Positions 1 to 5,500 of a DNA stretch of 6,001 nt are shown one piece after another (position 1 is the stretch's first letter; each line of letters begins with the position of its first letter). The stretch comes from Actinomycetota bacterium (GTDB lineage Bacteria > Actinomycetota > UBA4738 > HRBIN12), in the NCBI GenBank assembly GCA_005885325.1, contig VAYX01000115.1, forward strand, positions 1 through 6,001. The letters are read 5' to 3'. Position numbers and translations under genes: made by a program. The notes beneath the pieces were generated by a model. It saw nothing but the letters and a program-made list of their open reading frames with translations, searched no databases and was not told the DNA's origin.

Positions 1-3
1 CGA

Positions 4-474
4 TCACCATCGGTAATGCGCGAACGCCTTGTTCGCCTCAGCCATCTTGTGCATGTCCTCGCGCCGCTTGACCGAGGCCCCCTGGCCCTGGGAGGCGTCC
101 ATGATCTCCCCTACCAATCGGTCGGACATGGAATGCTCCTTACGGGCACGGGAGTAATTCACCAACCAGCGCAGCGCGAGCGTGGTGCCTCTGGTGGGCC
201 GAACCTCCACCGGCACCTGGTAGTTCGCCCCGCCGACCCGCCGGGACCGCACCTCGAGCATCGGACGGACGTTCTCCACCGCACGCTTCAGCGTGATGAC
301 CGGGTCGTTCGCCGTCCGCTCCGAGATGACCTCAAGCGCCTTGTACACGGTCCGCTCGGCCATCGACTTCTTGCCGTCGTAGAGGACCTTGCTGATGAGC
401 TGAGTGACCAGGGGGTTCTGGTAGACGGGATCCGGCTCGATCTCCCTGCGTACGGCAGGGCCCTTGCGCGGCAT
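4..474 (-). CDS. rpsG: 30S ribosomal protein S7
   Basis: S7 nucleates assembly of the 16S rRNA 3' major domain (the 30S head) and lines the mRNA exit channel near the E site. The product is 156 aa, the usual bacterial length. It opens MPRKGPA, carries the conserved core VRPMLEVRSRRVGGANYQVP at about residues 67-86, then TTLALRWLVNYSR, and ends KMAEANKAFAHYRW, the standard S7 C-terminus. The ATG at 472-474 is chosen because it gives this canonical N-terminus; the frame stays open further upstream only as the out-of-frame shadow of rpsL. The stop is TGA at 4-6. It starts 2 bases after the rpsL stop, so the two are co-transcribed and probably translationally coupled. In E. coli S7 represses its own operon by binding the rpsL-rpsG junction; the 2-base junction here leaves little room for that structure. 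fusA would be expected beyond the left edge. Identification is certain. Confidence 0.98.
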   Translation of the reverse strand: MPRKGPAVRREIEPDPVYQNPLVTQLISKVLYDGKKSMAERTVYKALEVISERTANDPVITLKRAVENVRPMLEVRSRRVGGANYQVPVEVRPTRGTTLALRWLVNYSRARKEHSMSDRLVGEIMDASQGQGASVKRREDMHKMAEANKAFAHYRW

Positions 475-476
475 CG

Positions 477-851
477 CTACTCGCCCACCCTCTTGGCTCC
501 GTACCGCGATCGGGCCTTCTTGCGGTCCCGGACTCCGGCGGTGTCGAGCGTTCCCCGGATGATCTTGTACCGAACACCCGGCAGGTCCTTCACCCGGCCG
601 CCACGAACGAGGACGATGGAGTGCTCCTGGAGGTTGTGGCCGATGCCCGGGATGTAGGCGGTGACCTCGACCCCGGTGGTCAGGCGGACCCGGGCAACCT
701 TTCGAAGGGCCGAGTTTGGCTTCTTCGGGGTGGTCGTGTAGACGCGCGTGCACACGCCGCGGCGCTGCGGAGAGCCCTTGAGCGCGGGGCTCTTCGTCTT
801 GCCCCGCGGGCGCTCGCGCCCTTCTCGGACCAGTTGCTGGATCGTGGGCAT
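477..851 (-). CDS. rpsL: 30S ribosomal protein S12
   Basis: S12 sits at the 30S shoulder beside the decoding centre and tunes tRNA selection accuracy. The product is 124 aa, the normal length, with hallmark segments RGVCTRVYTTTPKKPNSALR (residues 31-50), GHNLQEHS (71-78) and RGGRVKDLPGVRY (83-95). Lys43 and Lys88, whose substitution gives streptomycin resistance in other bacteria, are both wild-type, so this allele should not by itself confer resistance. Asp89, the RimO methylthiolation site in E. coli, is present. The start is ATG 849-851, giving the canonical MPTIQQLV. Only a weak Shine-Dalgarno (GAGACC at 855-860) precedes it. It is first in the rpsL-rpsG operon and is fed by a promoter near 1025-1054 through a long folded leader. 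The stop TAG at 477-479 is 2 bases from the rpsG start. Confidence 0.98.
   Translation of the reverse strand: MPTIQQLVREGRERPRGKTKSPALKGSPQRRGVCTRVYTTTPKKPNSALRKVARVRLTTGVEVTAYIPGIGHNLQEHSIVLVRGGRVKDLPGVRYKIIRGTLDTAGVRDRKKARSRYGAKRVGE
484..493 (-). promoter_or_regulatory. Ribosome binding site of rpsG inside the end of rpsL
   Basis: The minus strand reads AGAGGGTGGG here, a purine-rich stretch with a GAGGG core resembling a Shine-Dalgarno sequence, 9 bases before the rpsG ATG at 474. It lies entirely within the last codons of rpsL, so ribosomes finishing S12 pass over it. It supports the ATG at 474 as the S7 start. The match to AGGAGG is only partial. Confidence 0.5.
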
Positions 852-894
852 GTCGGTCTCGTGTTCACTCTCGCCTTGGTCTCCATGGGGGCCC

Positions 895-1018
895 CAACGA
901 AAAGCCGGACCCGCGGGCCCGGCTCCCAGGGACTCGCCTCAGGCACAGTTGTCCCTTTCGGGGTACCCCCTGAAAGCTCGCATGGATACCGAACCCGCCC
1001 GCCGGGTCCGGTGTGCAA
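895..1018 (-). promoter_or_regulatory. Candidate structured leader RNA of the rpsL-rpsG operon
   Basis: From the predicted transcription start near 1018 the minus-strand RNA can fold into a series of hairpins. P1 pairs 1012-1003 with 997-988 (10 bp including one G.U, 5-base loop). P2 pairs CTTTC at 976-972 with GAAAG at 959-955, enclosing GGG-GTAC-CCC. P3 pairs GGAC at 954-951 with GTCC at 933-930 (extendable to AGGGAC/GTCCCT), with a nested GCC-TGA-GGC. The terminator-like hairpin at 924-903 follows. The G.U pairs in P1 and in the terminator would be A.C mismatches on the other strand, which favours minus-strand transcription. P1 bases 1006-1001 (CCCGGC) can instead pair with terminator bases 923-918 (GCCGGG), giving a possible antiterminator. 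I do not recognise it as a known riboswitch or r-protein leader class. The folding was done by eye, and GC-rich DNA pairs easily. Confidence 0.4.
896..924 (-). terminator. Intrinsic-terminator-like hairpin in the rpsL leader (candidate attenuator)
   Basis: Read on the minus strand, 924-916 pairs with 911-903 as a 9-bp, GC-rich stem (AGCCGGGCC / GGTCCGGCT) with loop CGCG, followed directly by TTTCGTT. The one imperfect pair (918 with 909) is a G.U wobble in minus-strand RNA but an A.C mismatch in plus-strand RNA, and the T-tract follows only on the minus strand, so the element is oriented toward rpsL. It ends about 45 bases before the rpsL ATG, with no recognisable promoter after it. It therefore either attenuates rpsL conditionally or ends a short separate RNA. 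Termination strength cannot be judged, because the T-tract is short and interrupted by CG. Confidence 0.55.
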
Positions 1019-1024
1019 CCGCTA

Positions 1025-1054
1025 AGGCTACTAGGCACGATGCGTGCCCGTCAA
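1025..1054 (-). promoter_or_regulatory. Predicted housekeeping promoter of rpsL-rpsG
   Basis: On the minus strand a -35 TTGACG (1054-1049) is separated by 18 bases from a -10 TAGCCT (1030-1025). This fits the TTGAC...TAnnnT pattern of actinobacterial group 1 sigma promoters. Transcription should start near 1018-1019, leaving a leader of roughly 167 bases before the rpsL ATG. This is the best promoter-like sequence seen between rpsL and the divergent phosphatase gene. The spacer contains a 15-bp palindrome. Confidence 0.6.
1034..1048. repeat. 15-bp palindrome in the promoter spacer
   Basis: GGCACG-CAT-CGTGCC (minus strand, 1048-1034) is a perfect inverted repeat with 6-bp arms and a 3-base centre. 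It lies wholly between the predicted -35 and -10 of the rpsL promoter. A protein bound there would directly affect polymerase binding, so it is a possible operator. The regulator is unknown, and a chance palindrome of this size in GC-rich DNA cannot be excluded. Confidence 0.35.
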
Positions 1055-1104
1055 CGAACCGGGTGCGAAGGAGAGGATGATCCCGGGCAGCCACCCCGCC
1101 CTGC

Positions 1105-1110
1105 TAGCTT
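1105..1110 (+). promoter_or_regulatory. Possible -10 box of a leaderless promoter for the phosphatase gene
   Basis: TAGCTT, preceded by TGC, fits the TAnnnT -10 consensus and lies exactly 6 bases before the GTG at 1117. Transcription would then begin at or next to the start codon, the arrangement of leaderless actinobacterial mRNAs. There is no Shine-Dalgarno before that GTG, which supports the idea. No -35 sequence is recognisable at the expected distance. Confidence 0.35.
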
Positions 1111-1116
1111 GGCGCC

Positions 1117-1896
1117 GTGCCCGGCCTGGCCGACCTCCTGGAGCTTGCCGAGCGTGCCGCTGTGCGTGGCGGTGAGCTCGTGGCCGAGGAGGGCCCGGCC
1201 CCCGTGGCCGAGGCCAAGGGGGCCGGCGACTACGTGACCGAGGTGGATCGGGCCTCGGAGCAGGCTATCCGGGAGGTCCTCGGGCAGGGCACTCCGGACA
1301 TCCCCATCCTGGGCGAGGAGGCCGGAGGGCCCGGGGGCAGGCGGTCCTGGGTGGTCGATCCACTGGACGGCACGACGAACTACCTCCACGGGTTCCCGAT
1401 CGTCGGCGTCTCGGTGGCATTGGTGGAGGACGGCCGGCCCACTGTGGGCGTCGTCCACGCTCCGTTCCTCGACCAGACGTTCCTGGCAGCCCGAGGGCTG
1501 GGCGCCTGGGTCCGAACGGGCGGCCGCGCCGTGGAGGCGAGGATCTCGCGACGCCCGGTCGAGCAGGCGGTGGTGGGAACCGGCTTTCCGTTCAGGCGGA
1601 AGGACATCCTCCCCCGATACCTGGCGGCCTTCGGGGCGTGTCTGGAACGATTCGAGGACCTCCGCCGACCCGGGGCCGCGGCACTGGATCTGGCCTGGGT
1701 GGCCGCCGGGGCGTTCGAGGGGTTCTTCGAGCTCGGGCTAGCGCCTTGGGACGTGGCCGCTGGAGCGCTGCTGATCGAGGAGGCGGGCGGTGTGGTGAGC
1801 GACTGGGAGGGAGGGCCGAATTACCTGGGCGGCGACGTCCTGGCCGGGTCGCCGGCCATCCACGCGGTGCTGCTGGAGATCGCGCGAAAGGTTTGA
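1117..1896 (+). CDS. Inositol-monophosphatase-family phosphatase (SuhB-like)
   Basis: A Mg2+-dependent phosphomonoesterase of the IMPase/FIG superfamily, 259 aa, the usual single-domain length; cytosolic, with no signal peptide or membrane segment. The metal-binding motifs are intact. K34 and D44 are in the N-terminal region, GEE is at residues 66-68, and the signature DPLDGTTN at 81-88 supplies D81, L83 and D84. RRPGAAALDLA is at 183-193, and the C-terminal motif WDVAAGALLIEEAGG at 211-225 supplies D212. The enzyme should therefore be active. Substrate cannot be fixed from sequence: actinobacterial relatives hydrolyse inositol phosphates, histidinol phosphate (HisN type) or PAP (CysQ type). 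The DGTTNYLHGFPIVGVSVAL context looks most like SuhB/ImpA. The start is GTG 1117, the first start codon after an in-frame TAG at 1105. The gene is divergent from rpsL and codirectional with marR, 177 bases upstream of it. Confidence 0.9.
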   Translation: MPGLADLLELAERAAVRGGELVAEEGPAPVAEAKGAGDYVTEVDRASEQAIREVLGQGTPDIPILGEEAGGPGGRRSWVVDPLDGTTNYLHGFPIVGVSVALVEDGRPTVGVVHAPFLDQTFLAARGLGAWVRTGGRAVEARISRRPVEQAVVGTGFPFRRKDILPRYLAAFGACLERFEDLRRPGAAALDLAWVAAGAFEGFFELGLAPWDVAAGALLIEEAGGVVSDWEGGPNYLGGDVLAGSPAIHAVLLEIARKV

Positions 1897-1956
1897 GGGG
1901 AACTGGTCGGGGATCCTTCGGGAACAAGATCGATGGTGTGGCCTCTCGCGCTCGAC

Positions 1957-1974
1957 TTGTCAACACCTTGACGC
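1957..1974. promoter_or_regulatory. Predicted MarR operator, distal site
   Basis: TTGTCAA-cacc-TTGACgc is an imperfect palindrome: the left half-site is full, and the right half matches TTGACAA at 5 of 7 positions. It is centred near 1965.5, 36 bp from the proximal site. The length and dyad symmetry are typical of the DNA bound by a MarR dimer, and it lies just upstream of a marR-type gene. Confidence 0.55.
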
Positions 1975-1992
1975 CTTCGTCCTGCGGTTTCG

Positions 1993-2010
1993 TTGTCAAG
2001 GTGTTGACAA
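1993..2010. promoter_or_regulatory. Predicted MarR operator, proximal site
   Basis: TTGTCAA-ggtg-TTGACAA is a dyad with perfect 7-bp half-sites and a 4-base centre. It lies 64-81 bases before the marR start. The right half contains TTGACA, which could double as a -35, but no -10 is recognisable 16-18 bases downstream. An isolated TTGTCA half-site occurs again at 2046-2051. Repressor binding here would suit autoregulation of marR. Confidence 0.6.
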
Positions 2011-2073
2011 CTCACGGGGGAGCCAGGCCGGGCCATCACGCCCGCTTGTCAGTGACTCGCGATATCACTCGCC

Positions 2074-2550
2074 ATGAAACCCGATGCGGCCGCTGTGCCC
2101 GATGCCGCTTCTCCGTCCGGCAGTGACGTCATCATCGCCGCACGCCTCTTTCACCGCATCCTGCGCCCTCGGTTGAACCAGTGCTTCGACCAGGAGTTCG
2201 CACTCACTTACGCGCAGTACGAGATCCTCCAGATCCTCGAGGAGGAACCGAACCTGCACGCCAGCGAGCTCGCTCGACGCCTCTGTATGACGAGGCAGGC
2301 GGCCAATCGGCTCGTCGAACGGCTTCGGCGCGCCGATCTCGTCGATACGGCACCCAGGGAGGGAGGGCTCCGCGTCATCTGGCTGACCGATCTGGGTGCG
2401 AGACGCCTGGCAACCGCCAGAAGATCAGTCGTGTCCGTGGAGCGCGACATCGAGAAGCTGCCCGCCGGAACCCGCTTCGCCTTCGTTGAGGCTTTGGGGG
2501 CGGGCAGGCTCGCGCTGATCCCGCCCCCTCGTCCCTGGTGGTGGGACTAG
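2074..2550 (+). CDS. MarR-family transcriptional regulator
   Basis: A 158-aa winged helix-turn-helix regulator, within the usual MarR range, expected to act as a cytosolic dimer that leaves DNA on binding a ligand or on oxidation. The HTH spans about residues 61-87: HASELARRLCMTRQAANRLV, then ERLRRADLV, with the recognition helix around T73-R83. The wing follows (PREGGLRVIWLTDLGARRL, 94-112), ending in the family's LT-x-x-G. Flanking helices at about 18-58 and 113-140 would dimerise. Cys37 and Cys71 are present, but no OhrR-type conclusion can be drawn. The last residues, PPPRPWWWD, are unusual. The ATG at 2074 is used; no Shine-Dalgarno is visible, and TATCAC at 2063-2068 could be the -10 of a leaderless transcript. 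Twin palindromes upstream suggest autorepression. It converges on rpoC, 6 bases away. The ligand is unknown. Confidence 0.88.
   Translation: MKPDAAAVPDAASPSGSDVIIAARLFHRILRPRLNQCFDQEFALTYAQYEILQILEEEPNLHASELARRLCMTRQAANRLVERLRRADLVDTAPREGGLRVIWLTDLGARRLATARRSVVSVERDIEKLPAGTRFAFVEALGAGRLALIPPPRPWWWD
2496..2528 (-). terminator. Strong GC inverted repeat inside marR, possible rpoC transcript end
   Basis: GGGGGCGGG (2496-2504) and CCCGCCCCC (2520-2528) form a perfect 9-bp all-G/C stem with a 15-base loop. It lies inside the 3' end of marR and about 30 bases past the rpoC stop in the rpoC direction. No T-tract follows on the minus strand (AAAGCC comes next), so it is not a classical intrinsic terminator. 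It could still stabilise the rpoC mRNA 3' end or act as a U-less terminator. Its arms encode part of LGAGR and PPPR in marR. Confidence 0.3.
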
Positions 2551-2559
2551 CCCGGGCTA
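2528..2559. repeat. Palindromes across the marR / rpoC convergent junction
   Basis: TAGCCCGGGCTA at 2548-2559 is a perfect 12-bp palindrome whose ends are the two stop codons: TAG of marR on the plus strand and TAG of rpoC on the minus strand. An overlapping stem pairs 2528-2535 with 2543-2550 (7 of 8 pairs, 7-base loop). Neither is followed by a T-tract. They may contribute to bidirectional termination, but with only 6 bases between the genes some symmetry around two TAG codons is expected by chance. Confidence 0.35.
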
Positions 2560-5500
2560 CTCCTCGGGCGCGTACGCCCCTCCGCCGAGCATCTGCTCGG
2601 CTTCCTCGCGGGTGAGGCCGGCCAGCGACGGCTCGGCCTCGCCGGCCGCGGCGGCCAGCTCTCGCTGGCGAGCCAGCCAGTACTCGGGGATGGCCTCCGG
2701 CTTGATCCGGACCTGCACGTTCCGGTACCGCCCCATCCCCGTGCCAGCCGGGATCAGCTTGCCGATGATCACGTTCTCCTTCAGCCCGAGCAGCTGGTCC
2801 GACTTCGCGCCGATGGCGGCCTCGGTCAGCACCCGGGTGGTCTCCTGGAACGACGCCGCCGAGAGCCACGAGTCGGTGGCCAGCGATGCCTTGGTGATCC
2901 CCAGGAGCTGCGGCCGGGCGGAGGCCGGGGTGTTCCCGTTCTCCACCGCGTCCCGGTTGGCCGCCTCGAACCGCCTCCGGTCCACCAGGTCGCCGGGGAG
3001 GAAGTCGGTGTCGCCGGGCTCGATGACCTGCACCTTGCGAAGCATCTGCCGCACGATCAGCTCGATGTGCTTGTCGTGGATGGTCACGCCCTGGCTCCGG
3101 TACACCTGCTGGACCTCCTCGACCAGGTGCCGCTGGAGTGCCTGGACGCCCTCGATCCGCAGCTTCTCGTGGGGGTTCACCGACCCCTCGGTGAGCTGCT
3201 GGCCCACCTCAACCTTCTCGCCGTCACCAACCGTCAGGCGGGCCCGGAACGACACCTTGTACTGGACCTGCTCGCCGTCGTCGGAGGTGACCGTGATGCG
3301 ACGCTCCTTCTTCTCTTCGTCGTCCTCGATGGTCACCGTTCCCGGGAGCTCGGTGATGAGGGCCTCACCCTTGGGTCGCCTGGCCTCGAACAGCTCGACC
3401 ACACGGGGCAGGCCGTGGGTGATGTCCTCGCCGGCCACACCGCCGGTGTGGAAGGTCCGCATCGTCAGCTGGGTGCCGGGCTCGCCGATCGACTGCGCGG
3501 CCACGATCCCCACCGACTCGCCGATGTCCACCAGCCGGCCCGAGGCCAGGCTCCAGCCGTAGCACAGCCGGCAAACGCCGTACTCGGCCTCGCAACCGGT
3601 GGCCGAGCGGACGTGCACGACGTCCACGCCGGAGTCCGCCAGCTTCTCGACCAGCGCGTCGTCGAGCTCCTGACCCTTCGACGCGATCTTCTTGCGGTCG
3701 GGGCCCTTGACGTCCTCGGCCAGCGCTCGCCCGAACAGCGACGTGTCGAGGTGCGCGTTCCGCTCCCGCGTCCCGTGCGGCGTCTCGATCGACACCTGAA
3801 CCGGCACGCTTCGGTCCGTGCCGCAGTCGTCCTCCCGGACGATGAGCTCCTGCGCCACATCCACCAGTCGCCGGGTGAGGTACCCCGAGTCCGCCGTGCG
3901 GAGCGCCGTGTCGGCGAGGCCCTTCCTGGCCCCGTGCGTGGAGATGAAGTACTCCAGGACCGACAGCCCTTCCCGGAAGTTCGACTTGATGGGCCGGGGG
4001 ATGATCTCGCCCTTGGGATTGGCCACCAGACCACGCATGCCGGCGATCTGGCGGATCTGCATGATGTTCCCGCGAGCCCCGGAGTTGGCCATCATGTAGA
4101 TGGGGTTGGTCCGAGAGAACTGGGCCTCCATGGCATCCCGCACCTTGTCGGTGGCCTCCGTCCAGATCTCGATGAGCTCCTGGCGGCGCTCGTCGTCGGT
4201 GATGATGCCTCGGACGTACTGCTGCTCGATCTTCCGGGCCCGGCCCTCGTAGAGGTCAAGGATCTTCGCCTTGTCGGGCGGGGTCGTGACGTCCTGGACC
4301 CCGAGCGTCACCCCTGCTCGGGTGGCGTAGTGGAACCCCACGTTCTTCAGGTTGTCCAGGATCTGCTCGACCGTCGCCCGGTCGTACCGGTGCACGCAGG
4401 CGTCCACCACCTTGCCCACGTCGCCCTTCATCAACGCGTGGGTCACGTACTCGAAGTCGTCGGGGAACGCCTGGTTGAAGATGACCTGACCCGCCGAGGT
4501 CATGATCACCGGAACCGGCGATGCCCCGTCGTCGCTCACGTTCACGGTCTCCGGCAGCAGCTCGGCCGGCAGCGCCTTGCCCGGAAGCCGGACCTTGATG
4601 GCGTCGTGGAGCGTGATCAGCTTGTGATCCAGGGCCATCATGGCCTCGTCGGCCGAGGAGAACCGCGGCACCTCCTCGTCCTTCTCCGGCGGGATGGGCT
4701 CGAGCGTCAGGTAATAGATCCCGAGCACCATGTCCTGGCTGGGGACGGCGATGGGGCGCCCGTGCGCCGGCGACAGGATGTTGTTGGTCGAGAGCATCAG
4801 GACCCGGGCCTCGGCCTGGGCCTCCGAGGACAGGGGCACGTGCACTGCCATCTGGTCCCCGTCGAAGTCCGCGTTGAACGCCGCGCACACGAGCGGGTGG
4901 ATCTGGATGGCCTTGCCCTCGACCAGGACCGGCTCGAAGGCCTGGATCCCCAGCCGGTGGAGGGTCGGCGCCCGGTTCAGCATGACCGGGTGCTCCTTGA
5001 TGACCTCCTCCAGCACGTCCCAGACTTGCGGGCGAGCCCGCTCCACCATCCGCTTCGCGCTCTTGATGTTCTGGGCCAGGGCCTGGTCCACCAGGCGCTT
5101 CATCACGAACGGCTTGAACAGCTCGAGGGCCATCTGCTTGGGCAGGCCGCACTGGTGCAGGCGGAGCTGGGGACCGACCACGATGACCGACCGGCCCGAG
5201 TAATCCACCCGCTTGCCCAGCAGGTTCTGGCGGAACCGGCCCTGCTTGCCCTTCAGCATGTCCGAGATGGACTTGAGCGGGCGGTTGCCGGGCCCGGTCA
5301 CCGGGCGGCCCCGCCGGCCGTTGTCGAACAGGGCGTCCACCGCCTCCTGCAGCATCCGCTTCTCGTTGTTCACGATGATCTCGGGTGCCTGGAGGTCCAG
5401 GAGCCGCTTCAGCCGGTTGTTCCGGTTGATGACTCGCCGGTACAGATCGTTCAGGTCCGACGTGGCGAACCGCCCCCCGTCCAGCTGCACCATGGGACGA

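Larger units (their letters stand above)
1957..2010. repeat. Perfect 16-bp inverted repeat with 22-base spacer
   Basis: TTGTCAACACCTTGAC at 1957-1972 is repeated as its exact reverse complement at 1995-2010, with 1973-1994 between them. Each arm is itself near-palindromic, so the structure is better read as two operator copies than as one hairpin. If transcribed it could still form a 16-bp stem, but no T-tract follows on either strand, so a terminator is unlikely. The AT-richer arms stand out from the surrounding GC-rich DNA. Confidence 0.9.

Noticed and set aside
16..657. 213-codon plus-strand frame opposite rpsG and rpsL
   Set aside because: It is antisense to two certain ribosomal protein genes, and its composition mirrors their codons.
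680..1018. 112-codon minus-strand frame beginning with TTG at the predicted transcription start and running through the leader into rpsL
   Set aside because: It overlaps rpsL out of frame for most of its length and has the Arg/Pro/Ala-rich make-up of a shadow frame in GC-rich DNA. No family is recognisable.
1077..1176. ATG preceded by AAGGAGAGG opening a roughly 33-codon frame overlapping the phosphatase start
   Set aside because: The product is Arg/Pro/Cys-rich with no recognisable family, the spacing from the Shine-Dalgarno-like sequence is too short, and it runs out of frame inside a clear gene.
1897..1931. Possible terminator after the phosphatase gene, with a TCC-TTCG-GGA mini-hairpin
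   Set aside because: The stem is only 3 bp and no T-tract follows. No credible terminator was found for this gene.
1968..2032. TTGACG (1968) and TTGACA (2004) as -35 elements of a marR promoter
   Set aside because: No TAnnnT-like -10 occurs 16-18 bases downstream of either one. The hexamers are explained by the operator half-sites.
2051..2069. AGTGA-N9-TCACT inverted repeat just before the marR start
   Set aside because: The arms are only 5 bp with an asymmetric centre, unlike the TTGTCAA palindromes, so it may well be chance.
3465..5152. Long alternative-frame reading frames within rpoC on both strands
   Set aside because: They lie wholly inside rpoC, have low-complexity Arg/Gly/Ala/Pro composition and match no family. 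They are the usual shadows in GC-rich coding DNA.
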